DNA of 64,000 bases, taken from Osmia lignaria lignaria (Eukaryota > Arthropoda > Insecta > Hymenoptera > Megachilidae). Below, piece after piece: positions 52,089 through 63,900 of this stretch (the stretch's first letter is position 1; each line of letters opens with the position of its first letter). The notes beneath the pieces are model-generated. The model was given only the letters and a program-made list of their open reading frames with translations, was not told the origin of the DNA and searched no databases. A program made the position numbers and the translations under genes. The stretch covers positions 5,518,001 to 5,582,000 of the forward strand of contig NW_027478170.1 in the NCBI RefSeq assembly GCF_051020975.1, read 5' to 3'.

Positions 52089-55000
52089 GGTTTCTGTATC
52101 TCTATTCTGTTGGTGCGGCTTCGGAACTTTTAAATATCTTGATATATCTCGAGAACTACGCATCTGATCAAAAAATATCATAGAACATAAAAAGTAGGAA
52201 ACTTAATTCTCTACAAAAAAGGTCTCTTAACATTTTGCCATAGCTCGCTTCCTTTCCGAGATATTTGCAGATTTATCTCAAGGGAAGGGGCCTGACGGAC
52301 ATATTTCGAGATATTTCTTCTTCTTGTTGTTCTTCTTCTGCACAGCTAAGCTGGAAGTGGCATTTGCGGCTCGCACTAGTGCAGAGTTATCTCAAAGAAA
52401 GGGGCCACTGTGTTCCTGTATCTCTATTATGTTGGTGCGGCTTCGGAACTTTTAAATATCTTGATATATCTCGAGAACTGCGCATCTGATCAAAAAATAT
52501 CATAGAACATAAAAAGTAGGAAACTTAATTCTCTACAAAAAAGGTCTCTTAACATTTTGCCATAGCTCGCTTCGTTTCCGAGATATTTGCAGATTTATCT
52601 GAAGGGAAGGGGCCTAACGGACATATTTCGAGATATTTCTTCTTCTTGTTGTTCTTCTTCTGCACAGCTAAACTGGAAGTGGCATTTCCAGCTCGCAATA
52701 GTGCAGAGTTATCTCAAAGAAAGGGGCCACGGTGTTTCTGTATCTCTATTATGTTGGTGCGGCTTCGGAACTTTTAAATATCTTGATATATCTCGAGAAC
52801 TACGCATCTGATCAAAAAATATTATAGAACATAAAAAGTAGGAAACTTAATTCTCAACAAATAAAGTCTCTCAACATTTTGCCATAGCTCGCTTCGTTTC
52901 CGAGATATTTGCAGGTTTATCTCAAGGGAAGGGGCCTAACGGACATATTTCGAGATATTTCTTCTTCTTGTTGTTCTTCTTCTGCACAGCTAAACTGGAA
53001 GTGGCATTTCCAGCTCGCAATAGTGCAGAGTTATCTCAAAGAAAGGAGCCACGGGGTTTCTGTATCTCTATTCTGTTGGTGCGGCTTCGGAACTTTTAAA
53101 TATCTTGATATATCTCGAGAACTACGCATCTGATCAAAAAATATCATAGAACATAAAAAGTAGGAAACTTAATTCTCTACAAAAAAGGTCTCTTAACATT
53201 TTGCCATAGCTCGCTTCCTTTCCGAGATATTTGCAGATTTATCTCAAAGGAAGGGGCCTGACGGACATATTTCGAGATATTTCTTCTTCTTGTTGTTCTT
53301 CTTCTGCACAGCTAAGCTGGAAGTGGCATTTGCGGCTCGCACTAGTGCAGAGTTATCTCAAAGAAAGGGGCCACGGTGTTTCTGTATCTCTATTATGTTG
53401 GTGCGGCTTCGGAACTTTTAAATATCTCGATATATCTCGAAAACTACGCTTCTGATCAAAAAATATCATACAACATAAAAAGTAGGAAACTTAATTCTCT
53501 ACAAAAAAGGTCTCTTAACATTTTGCCATAGCTCGCTTCGTTTCCGAGATATTTGCAGATTTATCTCAAGGGAAGGGGCCTGACGGACATATTTCGAGAT
53601 ATTTCTTCTTCTTGTTGTTCTTCTTCTGCACAGCTAAGCTGGAAGTGGCATTTGCGGCTCGCACTAGTGCAGAGTTATCTCAAAGAAAGGGGCCACGGTG
53701 TTTCTGTATCTCTATTATGTTGGTGCGGCTTCGGAACTTTTAAATATCTCGATATATCTCGAAAACTACGCTTCTGATCAAAAAATATCATAGAACATAA
53801 ATTGTAGGAAACATAATTCTCTACAAAAAAGGTCTCTTAGCATTTTGCCATAGCTCGCTTCGTTTCCGAGATATTTGCAGATTTATCTGAAGGGAAAGGG
53901 CCTGACGGACATATTTCGAGATATTTCTTCTTCTTGTTGTTCTTCTTCTGCACAGCTAAGCTGGAAGTGGCATTTGCAGCTCGCAATAGTGCAGAGTTAT
54001 CTCAAAGAAAGGGGCCACTGTGTTTCTGTATCTCTATTATGTTGGTGCGGCTTCGGAACTTTTAAATATCTCGATATATCTCGAAAACTACGCTTCTGAT
54101 CAAAAAATATCATATAACATAAATTGTAGGAAACGTAATTCTCTACAAAAAAGGTCTCTTAACATTTTGCCATAGCTCGCTTCGTTTCCGAGATATTTGC
54201 AGATTTATCTCAAGGGAAGGGGCCTGACGGACATATTTCGAGATATTTCTTCTTCTTGTTGTTCTTCTTCTGCACAGCTAAGCTGGAAGTGGCATTTGCA
54301 GCTCGCAATAGTGCAGAGTTATCTCAAAGAAAGGGGCCACTGTGTTCCTGTATCTCTATTATGTTGGTGCGGCTTCGGAACTTTTAAATATCTTGATATA
54401 TCTCGAGAACTGCGCATCTGATCAAAAAATATCATAGAACATAAAAAGTAGGAAACTTAATTCTCTACAAAAAAGGTCTCTTAACATTTTGCCATAGCTC
54501 GCTTCGTTTCCGAGATATTTGCAGATTTATCTGAAGGGAAGGGGCCTAACGGACATATTTCGAGATATTTCTTCTTCTTGTTGTTCTTCTTCTGCACAGC
54601 TAAACTGGAAGTGGCATTTCCAGCTCGCAATAGTGCAGAGTTATCTCAAAGAAAGGGGCCACGGTGTTTCTGTATCTCTATTATGTTGGTGCGGCTTCGG
54701 AACTTTTAAATATCCTGATATATCTCGAGAACTACGCATCTGATCAAAAAATATTATAGAACATAAAAAGTAGGAAACTTAATTCTCAACAAATAAAGTC
54801 TCTCAACATTTTGCCATAGCTCGCTTCGTTTCCGAGATATTTGCAGGTTTATCTCAAGGGAAGGGGCCTAACGGACATATTTCGAGATATTTCTTCTTCT
54901 TGTTGTTCTTCTTCTGCACAGCTAAACTGGAAGTGGCATTTCCAGCTCGCAATAGTGCAGAGTTATCTCAAAGAAAGGAGCCACGGGGTTTCTGTATCTC

Positions 55001-56159
55001 TATTCTGTTGGTGCGGCTTCGGAACTTTTAAATATCTTGATATATCTCGAGAACTACGCATCTGATCAAAAAATATCATAGAACATAAAAAGTAGGAAAC
55101 TTAATTCTCTACAAAAAAGGTCTCTTAACATTTTGCCATAGCTCGCTTCCTTTCCGAGATATTTGCAGATTTATCTCAAGGGAAGGGGCCTGACGGACAT
55201 ATTTCGAGATATTTCTTCTTCTTGTTGTTCTTCTTCTGCACAGCTAAGCTGGAAGTGGCATTTGCGGCTCGCACTAGTGCAGAGTTATCTCAAAGAAAGG
55301 GGCCACGGTGTTTCTGTATCTCTATTATGTTGGTGCGGCTTCGGAACTTTTAAATATCTCGATATATCTCGAAAACTACGCTTCTGATCAAAAAATATCA
55401 TACAACATAAAAAGTAGGAAACTTAATTCTCTACAAAAAAGGTCTCTTAACATTTTGCCATAGCTCGCTTCGTTTCCGAGATATTTGCAGATTTATCTCA
55501 AGGGAAGGGGCCTGACGGACATATTTCGAGATATTTCTTCTTCTTGTTGTTCTTCTTCTGCACAGCTAAGCTGGAAGTGGCATTTGCAGCTCGCAATAGT
55601 GCAGAGTTATCTCAAAGAAAGGGGCCACTGTGTTCCTGTATCTCTATTATGTTGGTGCGGCTTCGGAACTTTTAAATATCTTGATATATCTCGAGAACTG
55701 CGCATCTGATCAAAAAATATCATAGAACATAAAAAGTAGGAAACTTAATTCTCTACAAAAAAGGTCTCTTAACATTTTGCCATAGCTCGCTTCGTTTCCG
55801 AGATATTTGCAGATTTATCTGAAGGGAAGGGGCCTAACGGACATATTTCGAGATATTTCTTCTTCTTGTTGTTCTTCTTCTGCACAGCTAAACTGGAAGT
55901 GGCATTTCCAGCTCGCAATAGTGCAGAGTTATCTCAAAGAAAGGGGCCACGGTGTTTCTGTATCTCTATTATGTTGGTGCGGCTTCGGAACTTTTAAATA
56001 TCTTGATATATCTCGAGAACTACGCATCTGATCAAAAAATATTATAGAACATAAAAAGTAGGAAACTTAATTCTCAACAAATAAAGTCTCTCAACATTTT
56101 GCCATAGCTCGCTTCGTTTCCGAGATATTTGCAGGTTTATCTCAAGGGAAGGGGCCTAA
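52089..56159 (+). repeat. Rearranged derivatives with 3-, 6- and 4-unit spacing
   Basis: V units with CCACGGGGTTTC are at 51943, 52909, 54841 and 56129, spaced by three, six and four units. Each is followed by a unit whose linker has TTCCTTTCCGAG (52265, 53231, 55163, 56451). The unit at 52265 is a fusion with a K-type 3' end. The unit at 53875 has K's start but CACTGTGTTTCTG and a type-2 tail. The unit at 54519 has a private TATCCTGATATATC. Varying deletions from one parental order explain the pattern. Confidence 0.8.
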
Positions 56160-59100
56160 CGGACATATTTCGAGATATTTCTTCTTCTTGTTGTTCTTCT
56201 TCTGCACAGCTAAACTGGAAGTGGCATTTCCAGCTCGCAATAGTGCAGAGTTATCTCAAAGAAAGGAGCCACGGGGTTTCTGTATCTCTATTCTGTTGGT
56301 GCGGCTTCGGAACTTTTAAATATCTTGATATATCTCGAGAACTACGCATCTGATCAAAAAATATCATAGAACATAAAAAGTAGGAAACTTAATTCTCTAC
56401 AAAAAAGGTCTCTTAACATTTTGCCATAGCTCGCTTCCTTTCCGAGATATTTGCAGATTTATCTCAAGGGAAGGGGCCTGACGGACATATTTCGAGATAT
56501 TTCTTCTTCTTGTTGTTCTTCTTCTGCACAGCTAAGCTGGAAGTGGCATTTGCGGCTCGCACTAGTGCAGAGTTATCTCAAAGAAAGGGGCCACGGTGTT
56601 TCTGTATCTCTATTATGTTGGTGCGGCTTCGGAACTTTTAAATATCTCGATATATCTCGAAAACTACGCTTCTGATCAAAAAATATCATACAACATAAAA
56701 AGTAGGAAACTTAATTCTCTACAAAAAAGGTCTCTTAACATTTTGCCATAGCTCGCTTCGTTTCCGAGATATTTGCAGATTTATCTCAAGGGAAGGGGCC
56801 TGACGGACATATTTCGAGATATTTCTTCTTCTTGTTGTTCTTCTTCTGCACAGCTAAGCTGGAAGTGGCATTTGCGGCTCGCACTAGTGCAGAGTTATCT
56901 CAAAGAAAGGGGCCACGGTGTTTCTGTATCTCTATTATGTTGGTGCGGCTTCGGAACTTTTAAATATCTCGATATATCTCGAAAACTACGCTTCTGATCA
57001 AAAAATATCATAGAACATAAATTGTAGGAAACATAATTCTCTACAAAAAAGGTCTCTTAGCATTTTGCCATAGCTCGCTTCGTTTCCGAGATATTTGCAG
57101 ATTTATCTGAAGGGAAAGGGCCTGACGGACATATTTCGAGATATTTCTTCTTCTTGTTGTTCTTCTTCTGCACAGCTAAGCTGGAAGTGGCATTTGCAGC
57201 TCGCAATAGTGCAGAGTTATCTCAAAGAAAGGGGCCACTGTGTTTCTGTATCTCTATTATGTTGGTGCGGCTTCGGAACTTTTAAATATCTCGATATATC
57301 TCGAAAACTACGCTTCTGATCAAAAAATATCATATAACATAAATTGTAGGAAACGTAATTCTCTACAAAAAAGGTCTCTTAACATTTTGCCATAGCTCGC
57401 TTCGTTTCCGAGATATTTGCAGATTTATCTCAAGGGAAGGGGCCTGACGGACATATTTCGAGATATTTCTTCTTCTTGTTGTTCTTCTTCTGCACAGCTA
57501 AGCTGGAAGTGGCATTTGCGGCTCGCACTAGTGCCGAGTTATCTCAAAGAAAGGGGCCACGGTGTTTCTGTATCTCTATTATGTTGGTGCGGCTTCGGAA
57601 CTTTTAAATATCTCGATATATCTCGAAAACTACGCTTCTGATCAAAAAATATCATAGAACATAAATTGTAGGAAACATAATTCTCTACAAAAAAGGTCTC
57701 TTAACATTTTGCCATAGCTCGCTTCGTTTCCGAGATATTTGCAGATATATCTCAAGGGAAGGGGCCTGACGGACATATTTCGAGATATTTCTTCTTCTTG
57801 TTGTTCTTCTTCTGCACAGCTAAGCTGGAAGTGGCATTTGCGGCTCGCACTAGTGCAGAGTTATCTCAACGAAAGGGGCCACGGTGTTTCTGTATCTCTA
57901 TTATGTTGGTGCGGCTTCGGAACTTTTAAATATCTCGATATATCTCGAAAACTACGCTTCTGATCAAAAAATATCATAGAACATAAATTGTAGGAAACAT
58001 AATTCTCTACAAAAAAGGTCTCTTAGCATTTTGCCATAGCTCGCTTCGTTTCCGAGATATTTGCAGATTTATCTGAAGGGAAAGGGCCTGACGGACATAT
58101 TTCGAGATATTTCCTCTTCTTGTTGTTCTTCTTCTGCACAGCTAAGCTGGAAGTGGCATTTGCAGCTCGCAATAGTGCAGAGTTATCTCAAAGAAAGGGG
58201 CCACTGTGTTTCTGTATCTCTATTATGTTGGTGCGGCTTCGGAACTTTTAAATATCTCGATATATCTCGAAAACTACGCTTCTGATCAAAAAATATCATA
58301 GAACATAAATTGTAGGAAACGTAATTCTCTACAAAAAAGGTCTCTTAACATTTTGCCATAGCTCGCTTCGTTTCCGAGATATTTGCAGATTTATCTCAAG
58401 GGAAGGGGCCTGACGGACATATTTCGAGATATTTCTTCTTCTTGTTGTTCTTCTTCTGCACAGCTAAGCTGGAAGTGGCATTTGCGGCTCGCACTAGTGC
58501 AGAGTTATCTCAAAGAAAGGGGCCACGGTGTTTCTGTATCTCTATTATGTTGGTGCGGCTTCGGAACTTTTAAATATCTCGATATATCTCGAAAACTACG
58601 CTTCTGATCAAAAAATATCATAGAACATAAATTGTAGGAAACATAATTCTCTACAAAAAAGGTCTCTTAACATTTTGCCATAGCTCGCTTCGTTTCCGAG
58701 ATATTTGCAGATATATCTCAAGGGAAGGGGCCTGACGGACATATTTCGAGATATTTCTTCTTCTTGTTGTTCTTCTTCTGCACAGCTAAGCTGGAAGTGG
58801 CATTTACAGCTCGCAATAGTGCAAAGTTATCTCAAAGAAAGGGGCCACGGTGTTTCTGTATCTCTATTATGTTGGTGCGGCTTCGGAACTTTTAAATATC
58901 TTGATATATCTCGAGAACTGCGCATCTGATCAAAAAATATCATAGAACATAAAAAGTAGGAAACTTAATTCTCTACAAAAAAGGTCTCTTAACATTTTGC
59001 CATAGCTCTCTTCGTTTCCTAGATATTTGCAGATTTATCTCAAGGGAAGGGGCCTGACGGACATATTTCGAGATATTTCTTCTTCTTGTTGTTCTTCTTC

Positions 59101-59349
59101 TGCACAGCTAAGCTGGAAGTGGCATTTACAGCTCGCAATAGTGCAAAGTTATCTCAAAGAAAGGGGCCACGGTGTTTCTGTATCTCTATTATGTTGGTGC
59201 GGCTTCGGAACTTTTAAATATCTTGATATATCTCGAGAACTGCGCATCTGATCAAAAAATATCATAGAACATAAAAAGTAGGAAACTTAATTCTCTACAA
59301 AAAAGGTCTCTTAACATTTTGCCATAGCTCTCTTCGTTTCCGAGATATT

Positions 59350-59490
59350 TGCAGATTTATCTCAAGGGAAGGGGCCTGACGGACATATTTCGAGATATTT
59401 CTTCTTCTTGTTGTTCTTCTTCTGCACAGCTAAGCTGGAAGTGGCATTTGCAGCTCGCAATAGTGCAGAGTTATCTCAAAGAAAGGGGCC
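59350..59490 (+). repeat. Degenerate internal direct duplication within the monomer
   Basis: Bases 59350-59376 and 59464-59490, 114 bp apart, match at 24 of 27 positions; both run from TGCAG through TTATCTCAA to GGGGCC. The match continues with a two-base gap to ACGG. A second pair lies upstream of each copy in the same order: CATTTTGCCATAGCTCGC (for example 59637-59654, leading into the next unit) and CATTTGCAGCTCGC (59445-59458). Two paired blocks in the same order suggest that the monomer arose from an older, shorter repeat that duplicated and diverged. The matches are visible; the history is inferred. Confidence 0.6.
59398..59423 (+). repeat. TTC/TTG trinucleotide tract inside the monomer
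   Basis: Each monomer has a pyrimidine-rich run built of TTC and TTG triplets just after TTCGAGATATT. It is stable in length in nearly all units. The exceptions are the units at 19435 and 22007, which lack one triplet. Those two are homologous copies of one 8-unit repeat, so they record one slippage event. Some units carry substitutions in the tract, such as TTA near 20779 and 23351 and TCC near 58112. Confidence 0.85.
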
Positions 59491-59711
59491 ACGGTGTTTC
59501 TGTATCTCTATTATGTTGGTGCGGCTTCGGAACTTTTAAATATCTTGATATATCTCGAGAACTACGCATCTGATCAAAAAATATCATAGAACATAAAAAG
59601 TAGGAACCTTAATTCTCTACAAAAAAGGTCTCTTAACATTTTGCCATAGCTCGCTTCGTTTCCGAGATATTTGCAGGTTTATCTCAAGGGAAGGGGCCTA
59701 ACGGACATATT

Positions 59712-59870
59712 TCGAGATATTTCTTCTTCTTGTTGTTCTTCTTCTGCACAGCTAAGCTGGAAGTGGCATTTGCGGCTCGCACTAGTGCAGAGTTATCTCA
59801 AAGAAAGGGGCCACGGTGTTTCTGTATCTCTATTATGTTGGTGCGGCTTCGGAACTTTTAAATATCTCGA
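59712..59870 (+). repeat. 11-bp inverted repeat in type-2-tail monomers
   Basis: TCGAGATATTT at 59712-59722 is the exact reverse complement of AAATATCTCGA at 59860-59870, with a 137-nt loop. A 10-base copy in direct orientation, CGAGATATTT, lies at 59663-59672. A further TATCTCGA follows at 59873-59880. Units with the other tail carry AAATATCTTGA and so break the arm by one base. This gives dyad potential in each unit, but the long loop and short arms make a stable hairpin uncertain. Confidence 0.6.
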
Positions 59871-60314
59871 TATATCTCGAAAACTACGCTTCTGATCAAA
59901 AAATATCATAGAACATAAATTGTAGGAAACATAATTCTCGACAAAAAAGGTATCTTAACATTTTGCCATCGCTCTCTTCGTTTCCGAGATATTTGCAGAT
60001 TTATGTCAAGGGAAGGGGCCTGACGGACATATTTCGAGATATTTCTTCTTCTTGTTGTTCTTCTTCTGCACAGCTAAGCTGGAAGTGGCATTTGCAGCTC
60101 GCAATAGTGCAGAGTTATCTCAAAGAAAGGGGCCACGGTGTTTCTGTATCTCTATTATGTTGGTGCGGCTTCGGAACTTTTAAATATCTTGATATATCTC
60201 GAGAACTACGCATCTGATCAAAAAATATCATAGAACATAAAAAGTAGGAAACTTAATTCTCTACAAAAAAGGTCTCTTAACATTTTGCCATAGCTCGCTT
60301 CGTTTCCGAGATAT

Positions 60315-60635
60315 TTGCAGGTTTATCTCAAGGGAAGGGGCCTAACGAACATATTTCGAGATATTTCTTCTTCTTGTTGTTCTTCTTCTGCACAGCTAAG
60401 CTGGAAGTAGCATTTGCGGCTCGCACTAGTGCAGAGTTATCTCAAAGAAAGGGGCCACGGTGTTCTGTATCTCTATTATGTTGGTGCGGCTTCGGAACTT
60501 TTAAATATCTCAATATATCTCGAAAACTACGCTTCTGATCAAAAAATATCATAGAACATAAATTGTAGGAAACATAATTCTCTACAAAAAAGGTCTCTTA
60601 ACATTTTGCCATAGCTCGCTTCGTTTCCGAGATAT
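60315..60635 (+). repeat. 321-bp monomer with private changes
   Basis: GTGTTTCTG reads GTGTTCTG near 60461, a one-base loss. The unit also has CTAACGAACAT near 60342 and AAGTAGCATTTG near 60407. The corresponding position in the next 15-unit copy lies outside the window. Confidence 0.88.
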
Positions 60636-60987
60636 TTGCAGATATATCTCAAGGGAAGGGGCCTGACGGACATATTTCGAGATATTTCTTCTTCTTGTTG
60701 TTCTTCTTCTGCACAGCTAACCTGGAAGTGGCATTTGCAGCTCGCAATAGTGCAGAGTTATCTCAAAGAAAGGGGCCACGGTGTTTCTGTATCTCCATTA
60801 TGTTGGTGCGGCTTCGGAACTTTTAAATATCTTGATATATCTCGAGAACTACGCATCTGATCAAAAAATATCATAGAACATAAAAAGTAGGAAACTTAAT
60901 TCTCTACAAAAAAGGTCTCTTAACATTTTGCCATAGCTCGCTTCGTTTCCGAGATATTTGCAGATTATCTCAAGGGAAGGGGCCTGA

Positions 60988-63900
60988 CGGACATATTTCG
61001 AGATATTTCTTCTTCTTGTTGTTCTTCTTCTGCACAGCTAAACTGGAAGTGGCATTTCCAGCTCGCAATAGTGCAGAGTTATCTCAAAGAAAGGAGCCAC
61101 GGGGTTTCTGTATCTCTATTCTGTTGGTGCGGCTTCGGAACTTTTAAATATCTTGATATATCTCGAGAACTACGCATCTGATCAAAAAATATCATAGAAC
61201 ATAAAAAGTAGGAAACTTAATTCTCTACAAAAAAGGTCTCTTAACATTTTGCCATAGCTCGCTTCCTTTCCGAGATATTTGCAGATTTATCTCAAGGGAA
61301 GGGGCCTGACGGACATATTTCGAGATATTTCTTCTTCTTGTTGTTCTTCTTCTGCACAGCTAAGCTGGAAGTGGCATTTGCGGCTCGCACTAGTGCAGAG
61401 TTATCTCAAAGAAAGGGGCCACGGTGTTTCTGTATCTCTATTATGTTGGTGCGGCTTCGGAACTTTTAAATATCTCGATATATCTCGAAAACTACGCTTC
61501 TGATCAAAAAATATCATACAACATAAAAAGTAGGAAACTTAATTCTCTACAAAAAAGGTCTCTTAACATTTTGCCATAGCTCGCTTCGTTTCCGAGATAT
61601 TTGCAGATTTATCTCAAGGGAAGGGGCCTGACGGACATATTTCGAGATATTTCTTCTTCTTGTTGTTCTTCTTCTGCACAGCTAAGCTGGAAGTGGCATT
61701 TGCGGCTCGCACTAGTGCAGAGTTATCTCAAAGAAAGGGGCCACGGTGTTTCTGTATCTCTATTATGTTGGTGCGGCTTCGGAACTTTTAAATATCTCGA
61801 TATATCTCGAAAACTACGCTTCTGATCAAAAAATATCATAGAACATAAATTGTAGGAAACATAATTCTCTACAAAAAAGGTCTCTTAGCATTTTGCCATA
61901 GCTCGCTTCGTTTCCGAGATATTTGCAGATTTATCTGAAGGGAAAGGGCCTGACGGACATATTTCGAGATATTTCTTCTTCTTGTTGTTCTTCTTCTGCA
62001 CAGCTAAGCTGGAAGTGGCATTTGCAGCTCGCAATAGTGCAGAGTTATCTCAAAGAAAGGGGCCACTGTGTTTCTGTATCTCTATTATGTTGGTGCGGCT
62101 TCGGAACTTTTAAATATCTCGATATATCTCGAAAACTACGCTTCTGATCAAAAAATATCATATAACATAAATTGTAGGAAACGTAATTCTCTACAAAAAA
62201 GGTCTCTTAACATTTTGCCATAGCTCGCTTCGTTTCCGAGATATTTGCAGATTTATCTCAAGGGAAGGGGCCTGACGGACATATTTCGAGATATTTCTTC
62301 TTCTTGTTGTTCTTCTTCTGCACAGCTAAGCTGGAAGTGGCATTTGCGGCTCGCACTAGTGCCGAGTTATCTCAAAGAAAGGGGCCACGGTGTTTCTGTA
62401 TCTCTATTATGTTGGTGCGGCTTCGGAACTTTTAAATATCTCGATATATCTCGAAAACTACGCTTCTGATCAAAAAATATCATAGAACATAAATTGTAGG
62501 AAACATAATTCTCTACAAAAAAGGTCTCTTAACATTTTGCCATAGCTCGCTTCGTTTCCGAGATATTTGCAGATATATCTCAAGGGAAGGGGCCTGACGG
62601 ACATATTTCGAGATATTTCTTCTTCTTGTTGTTCTTCTTCTGCACAGCTAAGCTGGAAGTGGCATTTGCGGCTCGCACTAGTGCAGGGTTATCTCAACGA
62701 AAGGGGCCACGGTGTTTCTGTATCTCTATTATGTTGGTGCGGCTTCGGAACTTTTAAATATCTCGATATATCTCGAAAACTACGCTTCTGATCAAAAAAT
62801 ATCATAGAACATAAATTGTAGGAAACATAATTCTCTACAAAAAAGGTCTCTTAGCATTTTGCCATAGCTCGCTTCGTTTCCGAGATATTTGCAGATTTAT
62901 CTGAAGGGAAAGGGCCTGACGGACATATTTCGAGATATTTCTTCTTCTTGTTGTTCTTCTTCTGCACAGCTAAGCTGGAAGTGGCATTTGCAGCTCGCAA
63001 TAGTGCAGAGTTATCTCAAAGAAAGGGGCCACTGTGTTTCTGTATCTCTATTATGTTGGTGCGGCTTCGGAACTTTTAAATATCTCGATATATCTCGAAA
63101 ACTACGCTTCTGATCAAAAAATATCATAGAACATAAATTGTAGGAAACGTAATTCTCTACAAAAAAGGTCTCTTAACATTTTGCCATAGCTCGCTTCGTT
63201 TCCGAGATATTTGCAGATTTATCTCAAGGGAAGGGGCCTGACGGACATATTTCGAGATATTTCTTCTTCTTGTTGTTCTTCTTCTGCACAGCTAAGCTGG
63301 AAGTGGCATTTGCGGCTCGCACTAGTGCAGAGTTATCTCAAAGAAAGGGGCCACGGTGTTTCTGTATCTCTATTATGTTGGTGCGGCTTCGGAACTTTTA
63401 AATATCTCGATATATCTCGAAAACTACGCTTCTGATCAAAAAATATCATAGAACATAAATTGTAGGAAACATAATTCTCTACAAAAAAGGTCTCTTAACA
63501 TTTTGCCATAGCTCGCTTCGTTTCCGAGATATTTGCAGATATATCTCAAGGGAAGGGGCCTGACGGACATATTTCGAGATATTTCTTCTTCTTGTTGTTC
63601 TTCTTCTGCACAGCTAAGCTGGAAGTGGCATTTACAGCTCGCAATAGTGCAAAGTTATCTCAAAGAAAGGGGCCACGGTGTTTCTGTATCTCTATTATGT
63701 TGGTGCGGCTTCGGAACTTTTAAATATCTTGATATATCTCGAGAACTGCGCATCTGATCAAAAAATATCATAGAACATAAAAAGTAGGAAACTTAATTCT
63801 CTACAAAAAAGGTCTCTTAACATTTTGCCATAGCTCTCTTCGTTTCCTAGATATTTGCAGATTTATCTCAAGGGAAGGGGCCTGACGGACATATTTCGAG

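Larger units (their letters stand above)
59349..59670 (+). repeat. Reference 322-bp satellite monomer (type-1 tail)
   Basis: This unit is close to the majority sequence and serves as a map for all others. Offsets from its first base: TTGCAG at 59349, GGCC at 59373, a short TTC/TTG tract at 59398-59423, a second GGCC at 59487, the 8-bp palindrome GATATATC at 59547-59554 overlapping the palindrome CTCGAG at 59554-59559, and TGATCA at 59571-59576. An A-rich segment follows, then CATTTTGCCATAGC starting at 59637. By hand count the unit length at 59341-59662 contains 62 C, 65 G and 11 CpG. Because 322 is not a multiple of three, the reading frame changes from one unit to the next. Confidence 0.95.
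56160..60987 (+). repeat. 15-unit HOR, copy 1 (4828 bp)
   Basis: Markers recur 4828 bp downstream: TTCCTTTCCGAG (56437 and 61265), GTGCCGAGTTATC (57532 and 62360), CAACGAAAGGGG (57868 and 62696), CATATAACATAAATTG (57332 and 62160), GTGCAAAGTTATC (58820 and 63648) and TTTCCTAGATATTTGC (59016 and 63844). The length is 15 x 322 minus the one-base deletions at 60315 and 60958. Its right-hand third holds monomers seen nowhere else in the window. Confidence 0.9.

Noticed and set aside
116..63757. Regularly spaced 74-codon open frames on the + strand, as a multigene family
   Set aside because: Nearly all start at TTG rather than ATG and appear once per satellite unit. Common unit variants are amino-acid changing (Q/R, I/L, S/N, F/L). 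The X units lose the start, and 322 is not a multiple of three. Nothing outside the frame looks like promoter, intron or UTR structure distinct from the repeat.
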